DNA of 64,000 nucleotides, from assembly GCF_023634765.1 (NCBI RefSeq), contig NZ_JAMLFX010000003.1, positions 112,992 to 176,991 of the forward strand. Reading direction: 5' to 3'. The translations under genes and the position numbers were made by a program. This DNA is from Pseudomonas sp. AKS31. GTDB lineage: Bacteria > Pseudomonadota > Gammaproteobacteria > Pseudomonadales > Pseudomonadaceae. The notes under the pieces are model-generated. The model saw nothing but the letters and a program-made list of their open reading frames with translations. It was not told where the DNA came from and did not search any database. Positions 1 through 7,221 of the stretch are shown here, in pieces. Within the stretch, counting starts at the first letter, position 1. Each line of letters starts with the position of its first letter.

Positions 1-315
1 GTGCTGAGCTTCAATGACCTGACGTTTGATGATGCAGAACTGACCGTCACCCGCGAGGGCAAGCCCATCGTTATGACAGAGCGTGAGTATCGACTTGCCC
101 GCTGCCTGTTCAGCAATCTGGGCCGGCCGTTGTCGCGCGAATATCTGTACGAACGGTTCTGGCCGCATGAGGAGATGGCGTCGTCGCGACCATTGGATAC
201 GCATATCTATCGGCTGCGTAACAAGCTGGGGCTGACGGCGGATCGGGGTTGGCAGTTGCTGACGATTTATGGGTATGGGTATCGGTTGGAGAGTGTGGCG
301 GCGGCGCCAGAATAA
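1..315 (+). CDS. Response regulator, C-terminal winged-helix DNA-binding domain (5' end outside window)
   Basis: The reading frame is open at the left edge of the window, so only the C-terminal ~104 residues are visible. They form an OmpR/PhoB-type winged helix: a strand pair (LTVTREGKPIVMT), the TEREYRLARCLF helix, the recognition-helix region SRPLDTHIYRLRNKLG, and the closing wing ending in YGYGYRLE. The receiver domain must lie upstream, outside the window. The gene converges on gyrB, and before the transposon inserted the two would have shared the terminator at 337-367. The regulon and the partner kinase cannot be told from this piece. Confidence 0.85.
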   Translation: MLSFNDLTFDDAELTVTREGKPIVMTEREYRLARCLFSNLGRPLSREYLYERFWPHEEMASSRPLDTHIYRLRNKLGLTADRGWQLLTIYGYGYRLESVAAAPE

Positions 316-336
316 AAATCAAAGATCGCAGACAAT

Positions 337-367
337 AAAAAGGCCAACGCAATGCGTTGGCCTTTTT
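337..367. terminator. Bidirectional terminator of the response regulator and, ancestrally, of gyrB
   Basis: A perfect 14-bp stem (AAAAAGGCCAACGC) closes an AAT triloop and has an A-tract on one side and a T-tract on the other, so it can work in both directions. It lies 22 bp after the response regulator stop. Without the transposon it would lie about 20 bp beyond the gyrB stop on the other strand. It has the same design as the hairpin at 19506-19536 inside the transposon. Confidence 0.9.
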
Positions 368-379
368 GTTTGGTGCAAA

Positions 380-384
380 CCGGG
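380..384. repeat. Left copy of the 5-bp target-site duplication (CCGGG)
   Basis: CCGGG lies directly outside the left terminal TGTAGG and is repeated at 19596-19600 directly outside the right terminal CCTACA. A 5-bp duplication is the hallmark of Tn7-family (TnsB/TniA) transposition. Confidence 0.95.
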
Positions 385-517
385 TGTAGGTTCACAAAAT
401 AGGTGATTTGGGAGCCCAAGCAAACGTTGGCAGAAAATCATCTTTTTTGTGAGTCCGCCGGCTCGGATTCACAAAAAAAATGAGAAAGGCCTACTCGCCT
501 CACAGAATAAATGCGTT
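385..517. repeat. Transposon left end with candidate TnsB binding sites
   Basis: The terminal TGT is followed by a motif of the type TCACAnAATAnnTGAT. Copies in the same orientation start at 391, 468 (shares TTCACAAAA, then ATGA) and 499 (CTCACAGAATAAATG). One inverted copy lies at 435-455. Three or more spaced copies over ~130 bp match the Tn7 left-end plan of separated ~22-bp TnsB sites. The sites were found by eye; binding is inferred. Confidence 0.75.
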
Positions 518-1058
518 CCAATGGAAACGTTCTCACTTCAGCCGCTCAACCGTCCATCCATGGGGTTTATGTATATAAAGAAAGGAAAAGTAAATTCGAG
601 GGTGGAGCGAGCATGCCGGTGTTGCCGTAAAAGTGAATGCCATGCTACTCAAGCTTTCGAGCTTGGTCCCCCAAACCTACGGTGGCGGGATAGGGCAGCA
701 GAGACCTTTGAGACCCAGCCTATCTTTCAGACTTAGGCTTTTATTGAGCCCAAGGAGACAAATCCTTCTTCTATGATGGGTACCTCTGGCCCAGGACAGC
801 ATCAACGATCAGCTCGGGACTTAGGGTTCTGAACCGCTTCAAGCTCCTCAACCACTCCCAAAGGCCTTCAAAGCCAAAACGAGCTAGAGGACTCTACCGT
901 CGTCTAGACTGGACTAACGTCCAGCCTTGGTTGATATGGTTTCTAATCGTATTCAATCACCCGCTGATTCGATTAATGACAGAGACAATTGATATCAATA
1001 TTCACCATCGCCGTCTGCGCAGTTTTCGAGAAGAGTCCCATCGCTAAGGAGTGCCTCT
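518..1058. other. Cargo region without a convincing gene
   Basis: Between the left-end repeats and the lipoprotein gene I see no reading frame with a plausible ribosome binding site, and no RNA gene or repeat that I recognise. The sequence may be decayed cargo. The promoter of the lipoprotein gene should lie in its last ~100 bases. Confidence 0.4.
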
Positions 1059-1598
1059 ATGAAATCTATGCTTGTGTTGATCCCGTTACTGACGGGTTGT
1101 TCGGGAGCCGTGTACACCGTGCCAAATCCCAAGATAGACGCTGACGGTCGAATCAAAGGTGTGCTTGTGTATGGGTACCAGGTCGTAGACAAGAAGACCT
1201 CGCTAGATCGGATTCGTAATCCAAAGACTGGCGAGATAACCCATTCTGCCTACAAGAAAAAAGGTACGTCCGAATATTGCGAGCCCGACGCAAGAGTTGA
1301 CAGGGTCGCAGTTGCTGACTACTCGAAACCATACGCTGTCCAGTACGATCAGGCCTGGTTCGAGGCCGCGAAGTTCAGCGTCACTCTTGATAAGGGGATG
1401 CTTGCCTCGGTCGGCACAGAGTCCACGCCAGGGCCTAAGACTGCCGTTGAATCGCTACAGGCGTTGGCCTCGCTGCGCGAAGATGTGTTGAATGGATATG
1501 TTGTAGCATCGAGCAAGGCAACCAACCAAACGATGCTCGAAAACTTTGAAGGAGTGGAGTCAGCAGAAACGCCTATCCGATGTTCCTCATCAGAATAG
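1059..1598 (+). CDS. Putative lipoprotein of unknown function (transposon cargo)
   Basis: This encodes 179 residues from ATG, with AAGGAG at 1046-1051 as ribosome binding site. The N-terminus is a lipoprotein signal: a basic residue at position 2, a hydrophobic core, and a lipobox LLTGC with the lipidated Cys at position 14, followed by Ser-Gly. The mature part is polar, has a Cys in TSEYCEP and another near the end (IRCSS), and no domain I recognise. It is the only plus-strand gene of size in the element and stands alone beside the left end. It is probably anchored in the cell envelope. A surface-exclusion or phage-related role would be speculation. Confidence 0.7.
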   Translation: MKSMLVLIPLLTGCSGAVYTVPNPKIDADGRIKGVLVYGYQVVDKKTSLDRIRNPKTGEITHSAYKKKGTSEYCEPDARVDRVAVADYSKPYAVQYDQAWFEAAKFSVTLDKGMLASVGTESTPGPKTAVESLQALASLREDVLNGYVVASSKATNQTMLENFEGVESAETPIRCSSSE

Positions 1599-1678
1599 AG
1601 CTTTTTTCCTCGATATTAGGTTGCCTCTAGAGAGTTACTGGAGCTAAGGGCGAGATTTCACTGACTCTGTCTGACTTC

Positions 1679-1702
1679 TAGCGAATCATTTAGCGAATCA
1701 TT
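1679..1702. repeat. Perfect 12-bp tandem duplication in the 1599-1898 gap
   Basis: TAGCGAATCATT occurs twice in direct succession. The rest of the 300-bp gap between the lipoprotein gene and the convergent 115-residue gene holds nothing I recognise. Confidence 0.6.
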
Positions 1703-1898
1703 GTCTGTGCTGGATTTGTGCAGCTTTAGAGATGAATTACTCTTGCCTCGGCACGTATACCAATTCGGCGCTGCGTCAACACTGTCACCTAATTCAGAAT
1801 GTTCAGGTCGATGGTAGTGATTCGTTTCGCCCAATTTAGCCCCTCGAGAACAATGACCAGTTAACCCTGGGCAGCAGCGCTGGTCATTTCGTAAATAC

Positions 1899-2246
1899 TC
1901 ACGCTAGGGACAACTTCTCGCGATTAAGGCCCCCTGCTTTCTTCCAGGCTTCGAATCGATGAGTTGCCGCACCGAAACTGATCTCCATTTCAGCACCAAT
2001 GGCGTACCGACTTTTCCCCGCATCGAAAAGCCGGTAGCACACTTCCACGCCACGGTCGGATAGTTTTCCGTTCTCAAGCTTATTCCTTGGGTCACGGGGA
2101 TCAATCTCCGGACCATCAGATGTGTCCGGTACGGGGGCCAACAGAGATTTCAAGTTGGCAAATCCGGTCATCACACGTTCAAGTCCTGCGGTGATGTTGT
2201 CGATGGCTTCACCAACAGCTTTTGGGTCGTAGTGGTTCGTGTTCAT
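1899..2246 (-). CDS. Small putative DNA-binding (HTH-like) protein
   Basis: This encodes 115 residues. The N-terminal ~55 residues are acidic and helical. The C-terminal half (from about residue 62, KLSDRGVEVCYRLFDAGKS, through EMEISFGAATHRFEAWKKAGG) reads like a helix-turn-helix: a helix, a turn at AIGAEMEIS, then a putative recognition helix AATHRFEAWKK. I cannot name the family. An inverted repeat at 2263-2341 directly upstream could be its operator. A short A-rich stretch precedes the ATG and the ribosome binding site is weak (AAAGAGC). It is transposon cargo and could regulate itself or neighbouring cargo. Confidence 0.6.
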   Translation of the reverse strand: MNTNHYDPKAVGEAIDNITAGLERVMTGFANLKSLLAPVPDTSDGPEIDPRDPRNKLENGKLSDRGVEVCYRLFDAGKSRYAIGAEMEISFGAATHRFEAWKKAGGLNREKLSLA

Positions 2247-2262
2247 TTTTTTTTGCTCTTTA

Positions 2263-2341
2263 TGTAGGTAGGTAACTTAAGGAAGGTAATTTATAGCCGA
2301 TCAGTTGGTTTCGTGCAATGACTATTTGTAACCTACCTACA
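2263..2341. repeat. 14-bp inverted repeat (one mismatch) upstream of the small HTH-like gene
   Basis: TGTAGGTAGGTAAC at 2263-2276 is mirrored at 2328-2341, differing at one position; the arms are 51 bp apart. The outer bases TGTAGG coincide with the transposon tips, but the similarity ends there. The repeat starts 17 bp upstream of the gene ending at 1899, so it may be an operator pair. Apart from this, the 2247-2647 gap holds only a weak TTG-started frame. Confidence 0.65.
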
Positions 2342-2647
2342 GAAAGCATTTTCGGACCTCTAGCAAATAGGCGAACATCTGCCTCTGAGGATTTCTTGCC
2401 AAGGCGCTCATCTGCTTGGTGCCGTACCTGATGCATCAGTACAACTGGATTCGACTGCACCAGTTTAACGATGGGTTGGCCCCAGCTCAGGCGGAGAAAA
2501 AATTTAACGTCGGGTCCGGGAATAGTTGGCAACTACTTAGCGCTCACCATCGTGTTTCGTGCCGTAGCGCCCAATGAGCTTGGAGCTCGGCGAATTGAAG
2601 CTGGCTGCCCGCTTTAGATCAAATTGCAAGCGGTTGATAGAACAGAT

Positions 2648-3979
2648 CTAGGCGCTCCTATCCGGCGTTGCTATGGCGGATGATTCGGCTTTGAGCCTCT
2701 CAAGCTCTGTATTTGCCGCTGCCAACCGTGCAAAATAATCCTGTTCAGCTGATTTTTGTTGCACTTGGCGCCATTCACGGAAGCTACCAGTCAGCCGTAG
2801 GATGTTTTGTTCCAATTCTTCCAGAAAGCAAAGGCCATCCTTTTTCGGCCATGACATTTTTCGTCCCAGCAGCTGTGCTTCCATCACTGCAAGCAAAGAG
2901 TCAGGTGGCGACATGACCGCTGACGTGTCAATACCTGGGACCAAGCTCGGGTCTGGCGTCGGAAAAAAGCTACTTTCAAGCAAAGCACCGGCGAGCTGCT
3001 GCAACGTCAATCTTTCAAATCGAATTCGTGATCGCAAACGAAATGGCCAGTCTCCTGAACCACTTCCGGGTATCTGAATGGATGCTCCGTCTGCAATCTC
3101 AAAGCTCACGTCTCCGATTCTTCCTCTAGTAAATGTCTCTCCAGAACAGTGAAAATCATACAAAGGTTTAGAGTCGCCACGCTGGTACGATTGAATGGCA
3201 AGCCCGGGCAAATATTCCAGGTAACCTACCACCCACCCGCCAGGATCCCAACCAAGGGTCAGATAAACTTGTTCAATCGCATGGACAGTCCCGCTGACTA
3301 CCGTATCGCTTTCTTTAAGAGTGAGAACGGCAGGCTCACTAGCGCGGCTGACTGCACATAAATAAGCCCAAGGCCAGTAAGATGTTGAGGGCGCCAAAAT
3401 CCTATCCTGTTCCCAAACGCCAGGACTCAGAATGTTTTCGTCGTAAGAAGCCCACACGCTGTAGGCATCGCGGAAAAACTGCTTGAGCTGGTGACGCTCA
3501 ACGATGACTGCCAGCTCAGCCCTGAGCAGCTCCCACACAGCCTGGACGGGGGGAAATTGCTCTTCATCAATTTTCGCGGTAGCGCTGAAGAGGTTTGATC
3601 CCTCCGTAAGTTGACTGATAGCGCGAGCTCGCGCCATTCCGACCAGCTTTGCAGTTGCCAGCGCTAGTTTTAGATAGTTTTGGGGATGAGCGCACAGCCG
3701 CGGCTCGGCCGTACGTTTACTTTTGTTATTAGCCAGGATGCAAAAGGCGTTTAAGGCGTTCACCGGCGCATCCACGTTATGGGGGATGCCTGACTCGACC
3801 ACAATTGCACTTTTCGTTACCTTCCGAGCCTTGGCTGCCGTAAGCATGATTCCCAAATTACGAGCTAGGGTCTTACGCTCATAAACGGGCATCACTCCCT
3901 TGTTCTCGTTGATTTTCTTCTCAATGATGAGTGCAAGGTATGCGCTGTTTTCCTGCGATGAATCGCCTTCCGAGACCAT
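2648..3979 (-). CDS. Unrecognised 443-residue cargo protein
   Basis: The start is ATG with AGGAG about 10 bases upstream. I do not recognise the family. The N-terminal ~130 residues look helical and basic (AARKVTKSA-like segments). The middle, about residues 195-270, is rich in Trp, Tyr and Gly (SYWPWAYL, LGWDPGGWVVGYLEYLPG). The C-terminal ~60 residues look like a coiled coil (EQDYFARLAAANTELERLKA). There is no signal peptide, membrane segment, Walker motif or clear catalytic motif. It follows the 80-residue gene by 17 bp in the same direction, so the pair is probably one operon. Its place in the cargo bay suggests an accessory or defence role, but nothing in the sequence proves it. Confidence 0.7.
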   Translation of the reverse strand: MVSEGDSSQENSAYLALIIEKKINENKGVMPVYERKTLARNLGIMLTAAKARKVTKSAIVVESGIPHNVDAPVNALNAFCILANNKSKRTAEPRLCAHPQNYLKLALATAKLVGMARARAISQLTEGSNLFSATAKIDEEQFPPVQAVWELLRAELAVIVERHQLKQFFRDAYSVWASYDENILSPGVWEQDRILAPSTSYWPWAYLCAVSRASEPAVLTLKESDTVVSGTVHAIEQVYLTLGWDPGGWVVGYLEYLPGLAIQSYQRGDSKPLYDFHCSGETFTRGRIGDVSFEIADGASIQIPGSGSGDWPFRLRSRIRFERLTLQQLAGALLESSFFPTPDPSLVPGIDTSAVMSPPDSLLAVMEAQLLGRKMSWPKKDGLCFLEELEQNILRLTGSFREWRQVQQKSAEQDYFARLAAANTELERLKAESSAIATPDRSA

Positions 3980-3996
3980 GTGTAGAGCTCCTGCGA

Positions 3997-4239
3997 TTAA
4001 TAATAAGGGTTACGGTTAGGCTGCTGCGCCCGGATATACCGCGCCCGGCTTGCACGAGCCCTAGAGACCTTCCCGGTTACAGGAGTCTGAACACGCAGCC
4101 AGATTTCGCCCCGATCATCGCGTTCGATACCAATGATTCGCCACACGCAGCCGAAATCAGTGCCTTTCAAATGCACCAGCATGCCGATGGTCAACGCGTA
4201 CAAGGGGATTGGTGTTCCTTCGTTTAATCGTCTGCGCAT
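3997..4239 (-). CDS. Unrecognised 80-residue protein, first gene of a two-gene operon
   Basis: The frame stays open further upstream, but GAGGAG eight bases before the ATG at 4239 fixes that start, giving 80 residues beginning MRRRLNEGTPIPLYAL. The protein is small and basic with alternating strand-like segments (GMLVHLKGTDFGCVWRIIGIE, GEIWLRVQTP) and a basic tail (SRARASRARYIR). This could be a small beta-barrel nucleic-acid-binding fold, but that is inference. The 443-residue gene starts 17 bp downstream. Confidence 0.6.
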   Translation of the reverse strand: MRRRLNEGTPIPLYALTIGMLVHLKGTDFGCVWRIIGIERDDRGEIWLRVQTPVTGKVSRARASRARYIRAQQPNRNPYY

Positions 4240-5175
4240 TTTGTTCTCCTCAAAAATGGACATTTCGGAAGAAATTGTGGCGATCAAACAAAACGACATC
4301 TCTATGAAAATATTAGATTCATTAAAAAATCTACATAGATTAGCGCGTCATATTTACATAGATAATATTAAATTTCTTTCTATTTCAATGGCTTACCCAC
4401 CGTCTGATTTAGGAGGTAGTGCGAACCAAGCTTTTGGTCCGCAGCTCATTGCTTGCCATTGAGTCAAGCATCGAGCTAATCTCTCGTGCACTCTGTGTTA
4501 GCAGAGGCCGGGCGTTTTCAAGCCCCAATGTCTGGCCTTTAGGCCCATGCCGAGCAGTAGTCCTCATCCAGTTGAGCTTCTGCATACGGACGACACCTTA
4601 GCTATCCGATTGGACGCAAGGAACACATCACGGCCCCACGCACTTTAGTGCTGCGTTGCCAAATAAAAAAGCTCATACGCATCTAAGGATCAGATAGCGT
4701 AATGGCACGCTTAGAGCTCGTGAGGCTCGATGCATTGTTGCCCACTGAGGCTTCAGCAGAGCAAACATACCGCCCCGACACTCATGACCTTGAGGGCAAG
4801 ACTGGCAAGTAATAGCCAGGAATTGTGGTTTTGGCTTTGTGCATAGAGCCTTCCCATTTTCTGCCTCCCCCACCTTTCAGGTGAAGTACCCGAAACGGTG
4901 TTTGTGTGACCTTTAGACGGTCGAACAAGCGGCAGATCAATATCACCGCCGGCAATCAAGGCGCAAAATCAACTGAGGACGCACATAGGATTTGTGACGA
5001 CTGCAGGCTTCACTAGGCGTGGCTTTGATGCACTGGAGCATTGGCCACAGCCGAAGCGCAAGCAATGTCACGGGGATAAACACCTGTGACGTATCTGGAT
5101 CCTTCCATCGGTTGGACCAATAAACATTGGCTGAAACACGCCCGCAAAAGAAAGTTCTTCTATTGAGGATCTCTT
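4240..5175. other. 935-bp cargo gap without a convincing gene
   Basis: An AT-rich stretch at about 4260-4395 probably carries the promoter of the leftward two-gene operon. Farther right, two overlapping minus-strand frames (4673-4873 and 4753-4959) in different phases have no ribosome binding site. They could be a frameshifted relic of one protein, but I cannot identify it. I see no RNA gene. Confidence 0.4.
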
Positions 5176-5307
5176 ATGCGCGGATTGCGTGGGCAACCTG
5201 ATTGGCTGAAAAAGATTTTTCCTCCGATTGTGAAGGAAATTCTGCGTCTGATTTTTCGCAAGCTTGTTGAGTGGGCTTGGGAGAAAGTACGCGAGATGAT
5301 CAGCTAA
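5176..5307 (+). CDS. Candidate 43-residue basic amphipathic peptide
   Basis: The ATG at 5176 is preceded by GAGGA seven bases upstream, and the frame ends at TAA 5305-5307. It is followed by a hairpin at 5316-5340. The peptide is rich in Lys/Arg alternating with Ile, Leu, Val, Trp and Phe (KKIFPPIVKEILRLIF, EWAWEKVREMI), so its second half could form an amphipathic helix. Tight start and stop signals around so short a frame suggest a real gene. A membrane-active or toxin-like peptide is possible but unproven. Confidence 0.45.
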   Translation: MRGLRGQPDWLKKIFPPIVKEILRLIFRKLVEWAWEKVREMIS

Positions 5308-5315
5308 CCCTCAAA

Positions 5316-5340
5316 AAGCGGCCCACTCGGTGAGCCGCTT
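5316..5340 (+). terminator. Hairpin after the 43-residue ORF
   Basis: AAGCGGC pairs with GCCGCTT, with CAC/GTG extending the stem around a TCG loop. There is no long T-run, so termination would be weak. Confidence 0.45.
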
Positions 5341-5556
5341 CCGCCAATGTAAAGTTCATCACCTTTCTGATGGTCAGACGATCGCGACGGCTCTAGGCTA
5401 GTGCAAAGATGTCTGTTGACTGAAGCGTCAACCTTCCGCCTTCACTTCCCTCATTTCGAAATCAATTCGCTCATAAACAAGCCGTAGATACCAAACGAGG
5501 AGGCATGACCGGATGAGGAGTGCATACGCGACGAGTATTGCTCCAGCGCGCCAACA

Positions 5557-5588
5557 AAAAAGGCCAGCCCGCGTGGGGTGGCCTTTTT
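5557..5588 (-). terminator. Terminator of the restriction-modification operon
   Basis: AAAAAGGCCA pairs with TGGCCTTTTT, and inner C/G pairs tighten the stem. It lies 26 bp beyond the hsdM stop on the minus strand and can act in both directions. Confidence 0.85.
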
Positions 5589-5613
5589 CCTAACGCGAAG
5601 CATCCTTCGCTAG

Positions 5614-7221
5614 TTAATCCAGCAACGGCAATCCTAGCTGACTTAAAAACTCATTGTGATTTTGCGTGGCGGTTTTGATGCTATTGTTAATATTTGACAA
5701 CTCAGAGTGTATGACAGAAAGATCAATTTCCTCCTCAACTTTTGCTGTGCTTACATAACGCGAAATATTAAGATTGAAATTATTCCTCTCGATATCTTCC
5801 ATACTTACGCGGCGCGAATAACGTGTTTCTTCTCTGCGGTAGCGATAGGTATCAATGATCTTCGCGATATGCTCTGGCAAAATTTGGTTCTGCCGCTTTC
5901 CTTTCTCAAAGTGTTCGGCAGCATTTATAAACAATACGTCATTGGGCTTCTTGCACTTTTTGAGTACAAGGATGCATACAGGTATACCCGTAGAAAAAAA
6001 CAGATTGGCTGGTAACCCAATTACCGTGTCTATGTTGCCGTCCTTAAGCAGCTTGGTACGTATGCGCTCCTCGGCTCCGCCACGAAAAAGGACGCCATGC
6101 GGAAGAATTATCGCCATTACGCCATCTTGTTTCAGGAAGTGGAAGCCATGTAACAAGAACGCGAAATCCGCAGCCGATTTAGGCGCTTGGCCATAGTTCT
6201 TAAAACGTGTGTCCTCTCCCAATGCTTCGCTCGGCTCCCAGCGGTAGCTGAAGGGTGGATTGGCAACCACAGCATCGAATTTTGGCATCCTAGCCGGGTT
6301 GGTCTCGCGCAGCATGTCCCACTCGTTGAGCAGGGTATCACCATGAAAAATCTCGAATTCCGAATCCTTCATACCATGCAGCAACATGTTCATACGAGCC
6401 AGATTGTAGGTCGTGATGTTCTTTTCCTGACCATAGATCTTGCCAATGCCATGTGCCCCCATCCGATGACGAACGTTCAACAAAAGCGATCCAGAACCGC
6501 ACGCAAAGTCGAGCACACTATCAAGATTGGAGCGTTGACCAGTCGCGGGTTCCTGACCGTCTAACGTCACAATTGCAGACAAAATGCTGGAAATAGGCTG
6601 TGGCGTATAAAACTCGCCTGCTTTTTTGCCCGATCCTGACGCAAACTGTCCTATTAGATACTCATAAGCATCTCCCAGGGTGTCACTATCGGTACTGAAC
6701 TGACCTAATCCTTTAGAGATTTCCGCGATTATTTTGCAAAGGCGGGCGTTACGCTCGGGATAAGCCTTACCCAGCTTGTCCGACGCAAGGTTGATCTCCG
6801 AGAATAAACCTCTAAAAGTACTGGCAAAAGACTCTTCTTCAATGTACTTAAAGCCCGCCTGTAGAGTACTAAGGAGCTTCGCATCCTGCGTGCGCGCTAA
6901 TTCAGCGATATTTCCCCACAAATACTGTGGCTCAATCACGTAATGAACCTTGCGACGCATCTGTTTTTCAAATTCAGGCACATCTTCAAAATTGCACTCA
7001 TACCAACGCTGCAGCGGTGTAGAAACTGAATCGTCGACCTGCTGTGGGTAATCCTCCCCTAGCTCTTTCTGAGCGGCGGCCTCAAAGTTATCCGATAAAT
7101 AGCGAAGGAAAAGAAAGGCCAGCATATAGTCACGGAAGTCATCCGCATTCATTGCACCGCGTAATTGGTCGGCAATAGCCCAGAGGGTTTTGCCAAGTTT
7201 CTGTTTTTCAGACTCGGTCAT
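5614..7221 (-). CDS. hsdM: Type I restriction-modification, modification (methyltransferase) subunit HsdM
   Basis: This 535-residue N6-adenine methyltransferase has the usual HsdM plan: an N-terminal helical domain (to ~150), AdoMet motif I DFACGSG at 238-244, and catalytic motif IV NPPF at 321-324. With HsdS it methylates the host recognition site; HsdR joins to cut unmethylated DNA. The start is set by AGGTG just before the ATG, and its first bases overlap the prrC stop (ATGA, 7218-7221), which suggests translational coupling. It is the last gene of the operon and ends before a strong terminator. Length and motifs are intact. Confidence 0.95.
   Translation of the reverse strand: MTESEKQKLGKTLWAIADQLRGAMNADDFRDYMLAFLFLRYLSDNFEAAAQKELGEDYPQQVDDSVSTPLQRWYECNFEDVPEFEKQMRRKVHYVIEPQYLWGNIAELARTQDAKLLSTLQAGFKYIEEESFASTFRGLFSEINLASDKLGKAYPERNARLCKIIAEISKGLGQFSTDSDTLGDAYEYLIGQFASGSGKKAGEFYTPQPISSILSAIVTLDGQEPATGQRSNLDSVLDFACGSGSLLLNVRHRMGAHGIGKIYGQEKNITTYNLARMNMLLHGMKDSEFEIFHGDTLLNEWDMLRETNPARMPKFDAVVANPPFSYRWEPSEALGEDTRFKNYGQAPKSAADFAFLLHGFHFLKQDGVMAIILPHGVLFRGGAEERIRTKLLKDGNIDTVIGLPANLFFSTGIPVCILVLKKCKKPNDVLFINAAEHFEKGKRQNQILPEHIAKIIDTYRYRREETRYSRRVSMEDIERNNFNLNISRYVSTAKVEEEIDLSVIHSELSNINNSIKTATQNHNEFLSQLGLPLLD

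Noticed and set aside
449..736. Plus-strand ORF of 95 residues across the transposon left end
   Set aside because: It covers the TnsB-site array, has no ribosome binding site and low-complexity, unlikely composition.
2260..2532. Minus-strand ORF of 90 residues before the small HTH-like gene
   Set aside because: It starts at TTG without a ribosome binding site, and its end runs through the inverted repeat arms; at best a relic.
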